From: Parahaliea mediterranea
GTDB lineage: Bacteria; Pseudomonadota; Gammaproteobacteria; Pseudomonadales; Halieaceae
Direction: 5' to 3'
Assembly: GCF_017255185.1 (NCBI RefSeq)
Contig: NZ_JAFKCZ010000001.1
Span: 522,792-586,791, forward strand
DNA: 64,000 nucleotides
In this document: piece after piece, positions 30,484 to 38,328 of the stretch
Layout of the letters: every line of letters starts with the position of its first letter
How positions within the stretch are numbered: the first letter of the stretch is position 1
Notes under the pieces: model-generated
Databases searched by the model: none
Seen by the model: the letters and a program-made list of their open reading frames with translations, nothing else
What the model was told of the DNA's origin: nothing
Position numbers and translations under genes: made by a program

Positions 30484-31928
30484 GTGCGCGCATCGGCCGC
30501 TACCGCATCCTGCGGCTTATTCGCCAGGGCGGCCAGGGCAGCGTCTACCTGGGATACGATGGCCAGCTGCGGCGCCGGGTGGCGGTCAAACTCTATCGCT
30601 TGCCAGGGGAGCGCCGGGTTCGCCGCGAGGTGTTGGCAGAGGCCCGTACCATTGCCGCTATCGACAGTCCGCGAGTGGTCAAGGTCTATGACGTGATCAG
30701 CGCGGGTCAGCATCTGGCCCTGGTCATGGCCTATGTGCCCGGTTGTGACCTGGAGGAGCTGCTGCAGCAGGCGCCGCTGCCGCTGCTGGCCATTCTCAAC
30801 CTTGGCATCGATATCGGCGCGGCCCTGGCGGCGGTGCGCCAGCGCCGCCTGGTGCACGGGGACCTCAAGGCCAGCAACGTTCTGGTGGCGGAGGATGGCC
30901 ACGCACTGCTCACTGATTTTGGCATCGCCCGTGCCCCGGGTAGCCGGATGGCCGCGGGAAGCGCCGCGGCCGTGTCGCCGGAGCAGCTCAGGGGGGAGCC
31001 CCTGGATGTGCGTTCCGACCTTTTCGCCCTCGGTTGCCTGTTGTACCGGATGATCGCGGGCCGGCACCCCTTCCTGGACGGGGAGGAACTGGACGCGCGG
31101 CGGCTGCTGGAGGGAGCGCCCTCGGCCTTGCCGGATAAGCTGGCGGACGGCACGCCGGTGCCCGGGCAACTGCGGGACCTGGTTGATCGCCTGCTGCAGA
31201 AAAAACCGGGGGATCGTCCGGACAACACCCACCGGGTACGTCAGATCCTGCGTGAATTGGCCCGCCAGCAACCCCAGGCCATGGCACGGCACCCCCTGGC
31301 GGGCGTGCGATCGGCGCTGCGCCGCGAGTCTGAGGACGATGTGCCGCCGGCCATTCCCCGGGCGCTGGGGCGCCAGGGGCGCTCGCAGCTCGCCGATTGG
31401 CGGGGTTTCTCCGAGCTCTCGTTGCGGGACGCACTGGTCCTGCTGCGGCGGCCCCGCGTGCGACTTGCGGTTCTCGGCGCCGCTTTGATCGCGGCGCTGG
31501 CGGTCTATCTGCTGTCGCCGGTGCCGCAGCGGGTTGCGCTGGAGGGGCCGAGATTGGCGTTCGACCAGCCACTGAACCTGCCCGAAGGTGTTTCGCTGGA
31601 CTGGTTGAGCGAGCGTGTCTGTACCGCCGCGGCGGGTGAAAATCGCCACCTGCGTTTTTACCAGGCACCCAAAGCCTGCCCCCAAGGCAGCGCGGGCATC
31701 GCCGACAACCGGCCCCTGCCGCCCGCCGACGAGCGGCTGGGCATGGTGCTGCGCTGTGCCGGCGAGGTCTGTCTGTTTGGCCTCACCCGCGCCCGCGGCG
31801 AGGCAAGGCTCTACCGGCAGGCAGTACTACTGGCCGGCATGCCCCTGTCCCAGTGGTCGGCGGTGGTGTCCGACCTTTCCCGGCATGTCTACCGGCAGGA
31901 CTTGGACGGCGGTGCGCACCGAGAGTGA
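30480..31928 (+). CDS. Membrane-anchored PknB-type Ser/Thr protein kinase
   Basis: A 482-residue protein starting at GTG, overlapping the activator gene. The kinase domain spans about 7-260: glycine loop IRQGGQGSVYLG, catalytic-site Lys37 (VAVKLY), catalytic loop HGDLKASN (about 126-133, HGD instead of HRD), and metal-binding DFG at about 146. The activation segment is short (GIARAPGSRMAAGSAAAVSPEQL) and rich in Ser. After a linker comes one membrane segment (about 331-350) and a periplasmic domain of about 130 residues with four Cys (SERVCTAA, KACPQG, LRCAGEVCLF) that may form disulfides. That domain resembles no family I can name. With the FHA activator it forms a kinase-to-transcription pathway. 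Confidence 0.87.
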   Translation: MSARIGRYRILRLIRQGGQGSVYLGYDGQLRRRVAVKLYRLPGERRVRREVLAEARTIAAIDSPRVVKVYDVISAGQHLALVMAYVPGCDLEELLQQAPLPLLAILNLGIDIGAALAAVRQRRLVHGDLKASNVLVAEDGHALLTDFGIARAPGSRMAAGSAAAVSPEQLRGEPLDVRSDLFALGCLLYRMIAGRHPFLDGEELDARRLLEGAPSALPDKLADGTPVPGQLRDLVDRLLQKKPGDRPDNTHRVRQILRELARQQPQAMARHPLAGVRSALRRESEDDVPPAIPRALGRQGRSQLADWRGFSELSLRDALVLLRRPRVRLAVLGAALIAALAVYLLSPVPQRVALEGPRLAFDQPLNLPEGVSLDWLSERVCTAAAGENRHLRFYQAPKACPQGSAGIADNRPLPPADERLGMVLRCAGEVCLFGLTRARGEARLYRQAVLLAGMPLSQWSAVVSDLSRHVYRQDLDGGAHRE

Positions 31929-31965
31929 CCGCCGGAGGGCGCCATGCCACCCGCGGGCCGCGATC

Positions 31966-32607
31966 TCAGACCGCCGCCACCGACGCCGCCAGCAACATCT
32001 GCGAGCCGAAATACAGCGGCGTGCCCCACAGCCCGTTGCGCGGTTCGGGGTGCACAAACTGTTGCCGGGCCACCGCCAGGTCGGACAGGGCGAAACCGAA
32101 GGCGCCGGGGATGATCCACCACGCCGCGGGGTGACCCGCGCTCAGGCAGGCGCAGAGCAACATGGCGGAGATGATCAGGATGTACAGCGCCACCGGAAAC
32201 TGCATGTGTCTCGCCACGTGCGGCGCCAGCCAGCGGCCGGTGCCGGCCAGTAGCGCCAGCACCGGCAGGGCGCCGGCGGCCAGGGCCGCGTAATTGTCGC
32301 CGAGTTGGGCGAAGGCCACGCCGTAGGCCAGGTGGCCGCACAGGAAGGCCGCCAGCCCGGCGATAAAGCTCCCTTCCCGGTCCGGCATCAGCAGCAGGTC
32401 GCCAAGCGCGCAGCAGCACAGCCCCAGCAGCACCCAGCGGCCGTATGCCGACTGGCCCGCGTCGAGCTGCCAGGCGAGCCACAGGAAGGCCAGCGCCGCC
32501 AGGGGCTTGAACAGGTAGCGGCCGGGGCGCCAGCGGCGGTAGTCGCTGGCGACCAGGGCGCTGACCGCCAGTGCGGAAAGCAGGGTCGGCAGGGTAAATT
32601 CAGGCAT
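31966..32607 (-). CDS. YhhN-family membrane protein, lysoplasmalogenase-like
   Basis: A 213-residue protein with about eight hydrophobic segments and the YhhN family look: YLFKPLAALAFLWLAW near the N-terminus, LLGLCCCALGDLLLMP with the conserved Asp, FLCGHLAYGVAF, and WWIIPGAFGFALSDLAVARQQF toward the C-terminus. The conserved acidic residues in membrane segments are those of TMEM86/YhhN enzymes that hydrolyse the vinyl-ether bond of lysoplasmalogens in animals; the bacterial substrate is not settled. It overlaps panE by eight bases, so the pair is translated together. Confidence 0.85.
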   Translation of the reverse strand: MPEFTLPTLLSALAVSALVASDYRRWRPGRYLFKPLAALAFLWLAWQLDAGQSAYGRWVLLGLCCCALGDLLLMPDREGSFIAGLAAFLCGHLAYGVAFAQLGDNYAALAAGALPVLALLAGTGRWLAPHVARHMQFPVALYILIISAMLLCACLSAGHPAAWWIIPGAFGFALSDLAVARQQFVHPEPRNGLWGTPLYFGSQMLLAASVAAV

Positions 32608-33505
32608 CGGCGGAGGGCTCCTGGGCGGTTATTTTGTCCATCAGTTCGCGATTGCGCGGGGCGTCGAGGCCGTGGGCCGTGGCGGTGGCCAGCAGGTGGC
32701 CGGTGATGTAATCGATCTCGGTGCGGCGGCCGGCGCGGACATCCTGCAGCATGGAGGACTGATTGTCGGCGGTGCCCGCGATCACCGCGAACACCGCCGC
32801 TTCCAGGTCCGTCACCGCGGACGCCTGTCCGGCGGCAATGCCAATGCGCTCGATTTCCGCGCACAGCGCGCGGACCTGCGCCGCCAGGCCGGGGTCCGCG
32901 CCCAGTTGGCCATTGGCGCAGCCGTGCAGGGCTGTCAGCGGGTTGATTGCGCAGTTGATGGCGAGTTTGCGCCACAGGGCCTGCTCGATCGCCATGTCCC
33001 AGTGGCAGTCGGGAACCGCCGCCCGCCAGTTGGCGAACCACGCCGGCGCGCCAGCGCCTCCCGGCAGGCCAATGCGGGTTGCCCCGCGCCCCGCGTGGCG
33101 TACCCGCCAGCGCGCCTCCCGGTACGCGCCCTCGGTGGTGGTGCCCAGGGTGGGTGCGAGGCCCGGGACCCGCGCGCGGACTTCGCGCTCGAAGCCGATA
33201 CCGTTGGCCATCAGCAGCACCACGGTGTCCGGGCGCAGGCGGTGCGCCACGGAAGCCACCGCCGGGGCGACATCGTAGGCCTTGGTGGTGACCAGCAGGT
33301 GGCTGATGGGGCCGTCCGAGCCGGCTGTCTCCCAGGGCAGCTGGTAGCGATGGCCGCCGCCGAGTCCGTCCACTACCAGGGTAATATCCCCCGGTTCGGC
33401 TGGCTGGCGGGGGAGCAGGGTGAGGGGAATCCGTTGCCGGGCCAGGTAGCTCGCGAACAGGCAGCCCATGGCCCCGGTACCGAGGATGTGCCAGTGTGCC
33501 GGCAA
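32600..33505 (-). CDS. panE: 2-dehydropantoate 2-reductase, PanE/ApbA family
   Basis: NADPH-dependent reduction of ketopantoate to pantoate, a step of pantothenate synthesis. The 301 residues have the Rossmann motif ILGTGAMGCLFASYLAR at residues 7-23, VTTKAYDVAPA, and the active-site block WRKLAINCAINPLTALHGCANG (Lys and Asn). SMLQDVRAGRRTEIDYITG at about 252-270 is the typical C-terminal motif. The start is TTG at 33505, preceding the family's usual N-terminus by only a few residues. Some ApbA-like proteins act on other substrates, but all PanE landmarks are present. Confidence 0.93.
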   Translation of the reverse strand: MPAHWHILGTGAMGCLFASYLARQRIPLTLLPRQPAEPGDITLVVDGLGGGHRYQLPWETAGSDGPISHLLVTTKAYDVAPAVASVAHRLRPDTVVLLMANGIGFEREVRARVPGLAPTLGTTTEGAYREARWRVRHAGRGATRIGLPGGAGAPAWFANWRAAVPDCHWDMAIEQALWRKLAINCAINPLTALHGCANGQLGADPGLAAQVRALCAEIERIGIAAGQASAVTDLEAAVFAVIAGTADNQSSMLQDVRAGRRTEIDYITGHLLATATAHGLDAPRNRELMDKITAQEPSADA

Positions 33506-33603
33506 GATCAGCTCGCGGCGCCGTATCGATCGGGGGGGATTGTAAATGGCCGGCGGCGCATTACCATGGGCTCCTCGTTCAGCAGCGGTCGGGGTATCGC
33601 ACT

Positions 33604-34086
33604 ATGCCATCATTCGACGTGGTATCGGAAGTGGATTTGCACCAGCTCACCAACGCGGTGGACCAGGCGCAGCGGGTGGTTGCCAACCGCTTTGATTTCA
33701 AGGGCGTGGACGCGTCCTTCGAGCGCGAGGAGCGCACGGTGGTGATCAGGGCCGAGGCGGAGTTCCAGGTCACGCAGATGGAGGACATATTGCGCGGCGC
33801 CCTGATCAAGTGCGAGATCGATCCCGCGGCCATGGACTGCGGCGAGCCCACCGCATCCGGCAAGCAGGTGCGTGAAACCGTGACCCTGCGCCATGGCCTG
33901 GACAGCGACCAGTGCAGGACCCTGGTGAAGAAAATCAAGGAGGCCAAGCTGAAGGTGCAGGCCCAGGTCCAGGGCGACCAGGTGCGGGTGACAGGCAAGA
34001 AGCGCGACGACCTGCAACAGGTGATCGCGCTACTGCGCGAGGCGGAATTCGAGCAGCCGCTGCAATTCACCAATTTCCGCGATTGA
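33604..34086 (+). CDS. yajQ: YajQ-family nucleotide-binding protein
   Basis: A 160-residue protein that begins at ATG 33604 with MPSFDVVSEVD, the invariant YajQ start. Two ferredoxin-like half-domains follow, with NRFDFKGVDASFE and the QFTNFRD C-terminus, both diagnostic. YajQ proteins bind nucleic acids, GTP/ATP and, in Xanthomonas, cyclic di-GMP. No partner gene is apparent here. Its last 20 bases overlap the convergent thiamine-kinase-like gene. Confidence 0.96.
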   Translation: MPSFDVVSEVDLHQLTNAVDQAQRVVANRFDFKGVDASFEREERTVVIRAEAEFQVTQMEDILRGALIKCEIDPAAMDCGEPTASGKQVRETVTLRHGLDSDQCRTLVKKIKEAKLKVQAQVQGDQVRVTGKKRDDLQQVIALLREAEFEQPLQFTNFRD

Positions 34087-34963
34087 CCAATTCCCTCGCC
34101 GCGCTGTCCAGCGCCGCCAGCCGGTGCGGCCAGTCGGTGGCCTGGGGTGAAACGCTGGCGAACCACAGCAGCTCCAGATAGCGGTACAGCAGGCCGAAAT
34201 GGGCCAGATAGAGGTAGTCGATTTCTCCCGGAGGCCGCTGCAGATAGGCTTCCAGCAGGGCCGCGGTGTCGTCGTCGTCCAGGTCGTCGCCGCTGCACAC
34301 CACCGCCAGGTCGAACCAGCGGCTGCCCATCGCGCAGTACTCCCAGTCCAGTGACCACAGGTGCCCGCCGCTGTACAGCCGGTTGGCGGCGAGCAGGTCG
34401 TTGTGGCACAGCACCTGGCGGTCGGTGCCGTCACGCAGCCATTGAAGTACCCGGTTGATCGGCCCCTCGAAGGGTGAAAGCTCCGCCAGGTGGCGCGGCG
34501 CCACCTGCTCGCAGCGGCGCTGGTAATGGGCGATGCGCTCGCCGAGGTCCAGCCGGAAATGCACCCCGGGCAGGGCGTGAATGCCGCGCAGGAGGTGGGC
34601 GGTGTCCGCGGGGCATTGTCGTTGCCGCGCATCGGGGGGCAGGTAGGCGCACACCAGGACGCCCAGGTCGGGATTGAAGTAGCAGGGCCGCGGCGCCAGG
34701 CGCTGTCCGTGGGCTCGCTTCAGGGCGCGCCATTCGGCCTGGCGACTGATGCCGTGATGGTCTGTGTCGACCCCGTCCAGGCGCACCACGAAGGCGCGCC
34801 CGTCGGGCGCCGTCACCTGCACGCTGTGATTGCTGTGCCCGGGCCCGAGTACGGCGGTGATGGCCGGTTTGCCGGACAGCGCGACACCGCAGTCCCAGTG
34901 CGACCACTGGCCCAGGGCCTGTTCCAGCCTCAGCTGGTGGCGCTGCGGTAGTGTTGCAACCAT
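34067..34963 (-). CDS. Aminoglycoside-phosphotransferase-fold kinase, probable thiamine kinase
   Basis: A 298-residue protein from ATG 34963, overlapping the pnuT end by 34 bases. The APH/choline-kinase fold is shown by the catalytic VLCHNDLLAANRL (Asp base) and the metal-binding LWSLDWEYCAMGSRWFDLA. The N-terminal lobe is weaker but has SNHSVQVTAPDGRAFVVRLDG. It is the last gene in an operon headed by a TPP riboswitch, with a thiamine transporter next to it, so phosphorylation of imported thiamine is the likely job. The reaction is inferred from context. A longer frame upstream runs through pnuT and is rejected. Confidence 0.82.
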   Translation of the reverse strand: MVATLPQRHQLRLEQALGQWSHWDCGVALSGKPAITAVLGPGHSNHSVQVTAPDGRAFVVRLDGVDTDHHGISRQAEWRALKRAHGQRLAPRPCYFNPDLGVLVCAYLPPDARQRQCPADTAHLLRGIHALPGVHFRLDLGERIAHYQRRCEQVAPRHLAELSPFEGPINRVLQWLRDGTDRQVLCHNDLLAANRLYSGGHLWSLDWEYCAMGSRWFDLAVVCSGDDLDDDDTAALLEAYLQRPPGEIDYLYLAHFGLLYRYLELLWFASVSPQATDWPHRLAALDSAARELVNRGNW

Positions 34964-35541
34964 TGCCAGAATCCGGCCACCACGATGACCAGGTACACCG
35001 CGAACAACAGGGAAAACAGGTACAGCTCGCGGTCGATATACAGGTAGATGGACGCGCCGTCGATCACCAGCCAGTACAGCCAGTTCTCCAGCACCTTGCG
35101 CGCCACCATCCAGGTGGTGAGGATCGCGCCCCAGGTGGTGAACGAGTCCAGGTAGGGCATGGCGGCGTCGGTGTAACGCGCCAGCAGGGCGCCGCTGAGC
35201 GCCGATGCCGCCAGCACGGCGCCAATGGCGACGCCGTGCTGGCCCGGAGTCCAGCGCGAGATGGGCCGCTGGCCCGCCTCGTCGCCGGCGCCGTCGGCGT
35301 GTTGCCACTGCCACCAGCCGTAGACCGCCATGGCCAGGTAATACACCTGCAGGGCGGACTCCATCACCAGCCCCACCTGCCAGAACAGGTAGAGCGAGAT
35401 GGCGGTGCCGGTGAACGCCGCGTACCAGCACCACAGGCTCTCCCGCACCGCCAGCAACAGGTAGGCGATACCCAGCGCCACGGCGATCAGTTCCCACACC
35501 GACATGGCCGCCAGGGCGGCGGCCAGGGTTTCCAGCGTCAT
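34930..35541 (-). CDS. pnuT: PnuC-family vitamin transporter, probable thiamine transporter PnuT
   Basis: A 203-residue inner-membrane protein of seven predicted segments. The PnuC family motifs are WELIAVALGIAYLLLAVRES, the Trp-rich WCWYAAFTGTAISLYLFWQ, VYYLAMAVYGWWQW, and the late NWLYWLVIDGASIYLYIDRE. PnuC proteins are facilitators for vitamin precursors that are trapped by phosphorylation; the PnuT group carries thiamine. Its place under a TPP riboswitch and beside a kinase of the right fold supports thiamine. The start codon overlaps the stop of the preceding small gene (TGATG on the minus strand). Confidence 0.9.
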   Translation of the reverse strand: MTLETLAAALAAMSVWELIAVALGIAYLLLAVRESLWCWYAAFTGTAISLYLFWQVGLVMESALQVYYLAMAVYGWWQWQHADGAGDEAGQRPISRWTPGQHGVAIGAVLAASALSGALLARYTDAAMPYLDSFTTWGAILTTWMVARKVLENWLYWLVIDGASIYLYIDRELYLFSLLFAVYLVIVVAGFWQWLQHYRSATS

Positions 35542-35792
35542 CAGCGGATGTCCAGCTCTCCGGGGATGAATTTACACACCAGGATCTGTTTGCCGTGGCG
35601 CTCGTGGCTGGCCTTGAGTTCCTGGCGCACGATGGCGAACACCCGGTCGAAGTCGCCGCACACCTGGGTGCTCATGGCGTTGGTCACGATTTTCAGGTCG
35701 CCGTGCTGGTGCAGCGCGTCGATGAAATCGCGAATGACCGGGATGTACTCCTCCTGCAGCGGGTACAGGCTGAATTCTGCGGTGAGTTGCAT
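35541..35792 (-). CDS. Small YkoF/MTH1187-like thiamine-binding protein
   Basis: An 83-residue protein starting at ATG 35792, behind an excellent AAGGAGG site. The sequence MQLTAEFSLYPLQEEYIPVI, then NAMSTQVCGDFDRVFAIVRQ, matches the short thiamine-binding/YkoF superfamily, which binds thiamine or hydroxymethylpyrimidine in a ferredoxin-like fold. Two such half-domains normally pair. No signal peptide is visible, so it is likely cytoplasmic and may hand thiamine from PnuT to the kinase or buffer it. The function is inferred from the family and the riboswitch-controlled operon. Confidence 0.78.
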   Translation of the reverse strand: MQLTAEFSLYPLQEEYIPVIRDFIDALHQHGDLKIVTNAMSTQVCGDFDRVFAIVRQELKASHERHGKQILVCKFIPGELDIR

Positions 35793-35824
35793 GCTGCCTC
35801 CTTGTGGGCTAGCTAAGTGTTGGC

Positions 35825-37954
35825 TCAGAACGAATAGCGCGCGCTGACCCCAAAGGTCCGCGGGTCGCCGTACTGGTAATAGGGCTCGGTCACCCAGCCC
35901 TTGCGCGGGTCGTTGCCGAAGCTGCCGAAGCCGCGCACGTAGTAGTCCTCGTCGGTCAGGTTGCGACCCCACAGGGCCACCTCCCAGCGATCGCTAGCAT
36001 ACCCCACGCGCATGTGTAGCAGGTCGAAGGCGGGGGCCTTGAGGTCGTGGCGGTCGGAGAAGTAGAACGCGTCCTTGCCCTCCAGGTCGAGGCGGGCGTA
36101 GAAATTGCCGCCAAAACTGTAGCGGCCGCCCACGGCGTACTGGTAGCCCGGCGCGTGGGCCTGGTCGCGGCCGGAGAGGTCGCGATCGGAAAGGTCGTCG
36201 CCGGTGGCGGGTATGATGTAGTCCTCGAACTCGGTCTCCAGTAAACCCAGGTGGGCGTAGAGGCTGAGGGCCTCGGTGGCCAGCCAGTCCAGCTCCAGCT
36301 CCAGGCCGTAGTTGTTGCCGCCCGCGGCGTTGTTGGTGTGGTCGATGAAATCGGTGCTGTTGTTGTCGCGCGGAATTACCAGGGAACCCTTCACCTGCTG
36401 GTCCTCGCGGTCCATGTAGAACAGCGCCAGGCGCGCGCGCAGGCGGTTGTCGAGCAAGCTGCCCTTGAAGCCGGCCTCGTAATTGAGCAGGGACTCCTCG
36501 TCGTAGGTTTGCACCGAGCGCAGCTGGTCGAGCACCGCGGGGTCGTCGTAGGCCGCCATGCTGGAGAGGATGCCGGCGTTGACACCGTTGGCGCGGTAGC
36601 CCCGGGAGACGCCGGCGTAGAGCATCTGCTCGTCCGTCAGCTGGTATTCCAGGGTGAGGCGCCCGCCCCACAGGTCCTTGTCCGGGTCGCTGGCCACGGC
36701 GTTGCTGTCGCTGTAGTCGGTCTGGCGCTGTTCCAGGCGCAGGCCGCTCAGCAGGGTCAGCCGATCCGTCAGGCGGGTATCCAGTTGCCCGAACACCGCC
36801 AGGGTATCGGTGTCGTAGCGGCTGTGGAAGTCACTGGCGAGGTAGGTGTACTGGCGCTCCAGGTCCTCCCGGTTGCCGAGGTAGTACAGTCCCGCGACCC
36901 AGTCGCCGCGGCCGCCGAACAGCCGCGATTGCTCGGTGGACAGCAGGCGCAACTCGGCGCTGTAGCTGTCGCGATCGCGCAGGAAGCGGTCGAAGGAGGA
37001 GTACTCGCCCTGGTCCGGCGCGTAGCCGACGTAGGTCCAGTCCTCGTCGTAGCTGTACTCGCTGTCGGAGGTGGCCCAGGTCAGCGCGCTTTCCAGGTCC
37101 ACCGCGCCCAGCGCGGTGCGCCAGTCCAGGGCCAGGGCGCTGGATTCCTGGCGGTCGCGGCCCGGCTGGTCGGAGAGGGTGTGGCGGGTGTTGTTCAGGG
37201 AGAAGGCGTCGTAGCCGTTGTCGACATCGGCGTAGAAGGCGGTCAGGTCGAGGCTGCTGTTGTCGCCCGCCAGCCAGCGCAGCTTGCCGCGCACGCTGGT
37301 CTCGTCCCGGGCCTCGACGTCGTCCCGGTCCAGGTAGTCGTTCTCGGTGAAGCCGTCACTGCGGTACTCGTGCACGGCGATGCGGTAGAGCAAGGTGTCC
37401 TTCACCAGCGGCCCGGTGCCGACCACGCCGAGGTTCCACATGTCGTAGTTGCCGGCCCCGGCCTGCACCGACAGCCCCGGTTCGTTCTCGGGCGCCGCGG
37501 TGCGCACGTTGATCAGGCCGGCCAGGGCGTTGGCGCCGTGCAGGGTGCCCTGGGGGCCGCGCAGCACTTCCACCTGCTCCACGTCGAACAGCGTGCCCAC
37601 GCTGCCCAGGCCGCTGAAATCCACGCCATCGATAACAAAACCGATGGAGGGGTTGATCGGTTCCTGGAACTGGCTGCGCTCGCCGATGCCGCGCACCTGG
37701 TAGAAACGGGCGCGGGCGGTGCCGCCGGCGTAGTTGACGTTGGGGGCGAGGTTCAGCACCTCCTCCAGGTGCTGGGCGGCCCGCTGCTGGATGTCGGCCT
37801 GTGTCACCACGCTGGTGCTCGCCGGTTGTTCCAGCAGGTTTACCGGGCGGAATTCCGCGGTCACCAGGATTTCCTCGAGTTCGGCCGCCTGGGCGCCCGC
37901 GGTGACCGCGAGGCCGAGTAGCGCGCCGGGGACTAGTCTGGACTGTCTCATCAT
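35825..37954 (-). CDS. TonB-dependent outer-membrane receptor, probable thiamine uptake
   Basis: A 709-residue receptor with a signal peptide ending near AGAQA. The plug domain follows (about 40-160: LEEILVTAEFRPVNL is the TonB box-like start), then a 22-strand barrel region that ends in the C-terminal Phe of FGVSARYSF. It also carries YQVRGIGERSQFQEP and the LRGPQGTLHGANALAGLINV block seen in receptors for vitamins and siderophores. GAGGAG stands 6 bases before ATG 37954. It is the first gene after the TPP riboswitch, so thiamine or a precursor is the probable ligand. No tonB-exbBD genes are nearby. Confidence 0.92.
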   Translation of the reverse strand: MMRQSRLVPGALLGLAVTAGAQAAELEEILVTAEFRPVNLLEQPASTSVVTQADIQQRAAQHLEEVLNLAPNVNYAGGTARARFYQVRGIGERSQFQEPINPSIGFVIDGVDFSGLGSVGTLFDVEQVEVLRGPQGTLHGANALAGLINVRTAAPENEPGLSVQAGAGNYDMWNLGVVGTGPLVKDTLLYRIAVHEYRSDGFTENDYLDRDDVEARDETSVRGKLRWLAGDNSSLDLTAFYADVDNGYDAFSLNNTRHTLSDQPGRDRQESSALALDWRTALGAVDLESALTWATSDSEYSYDEDWTYVGYAPDQGEYSSFDRFLRDRDSYSAELRLLSTEQSRLFGGRGDWVAGLYYLGNREDLERQYTYLASDFHSRYDTDTLAVFGQLDTRLTDRLTLLSGLRLEQRQTDYSDSNAVASDPDKDLWGGRLTLEYQLTDEQMLYAGVSRGYRANGVNAGILSSMAAYDDPAVLDQLRSVQTYDEESLLNYEAGFKGSLLDNRLRARLALFYMDREDQQVKGSLVIPRDNNSTDFIDHTNNAAGGNNYGLELELDWLATEALSLYAHLGLLETEFEDYIIPATGDDLSDRDLSGRDQAHAPGYQYAVGGRYSFGGNFYARLDLEGKDAFYFSDRHDLKAPAFDLLHMRVGYASDRWEVALWGRNLTDEDYYVRGFGSFGNDPRKGWVTEPYYQYGDPRTFGVSARYSF

Positions 37955-38111
37955 TGGTTCTCCTCATAGCACAACGAAAGAGAACCGGTTGGAATAGCGG
38001 AACGGATCAGGAGGGTCGCATCGCGCCGTGATGGGCGCCATGGGCATCGGGGCCAGCGGCATTGATTAACTTGCCGCGCAGGGTGGACCGCCGGGCCCGG
38101 GCTTGCGACCG

Positions 38112-38183
38112 AGGCACCTATCCCTACGCCGGTTCTAACCGGATCAGGTTCAAAGGGTTCACCGAAGTGGTATCTCAGGCCTG
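38112..38183 (-). promoter_or_regulatory. TPP (THI-element) riboswitch
   Basis: On the minus strand the RNA contains GCCTGAGATACC, then ACCCTTTGAACCTGATC, then GGTTAGAACC and GCGTAGGGATA: the conserved pieces of the thiamine pyrophosphate aptamer in correct order. The P1 stem (AGGC with GCCT) closes it. It lies about 160 nt before the TonB receptor start. No T-tract terminator is seen in between, so control of translation initiation is the likelier mechanism. The 374-bp gap between the divergent genes holds this and no other recognised element. Confidence 0.97.
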
Positions 38184-38328
38184 GCCGCGGTATCGCTGCG
38201 GAATCGACATGTCGACAGCTGCGCCACGGCGGCAGGGCCACCCCCAGGTTTGCAACGTCATTATAGGCCGCTTACACTTTGCTGCCAATAACAAGAGCCG
38301 GCATGCCGGCGCACATTGGGACGATGTA

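Noticed and set aside
34964..35497. N-terminal extension of the kinase-like gene through pnuT
   Set aside because: The frame is a shadow of pnuT; the ATG at 34963 gives the expected kinase-fold length.
36251..37921. 556-residue frame antisense to the TonB receptor
   Set aside because: Opposes a well-recognised receptor, no start signal and biased composition.
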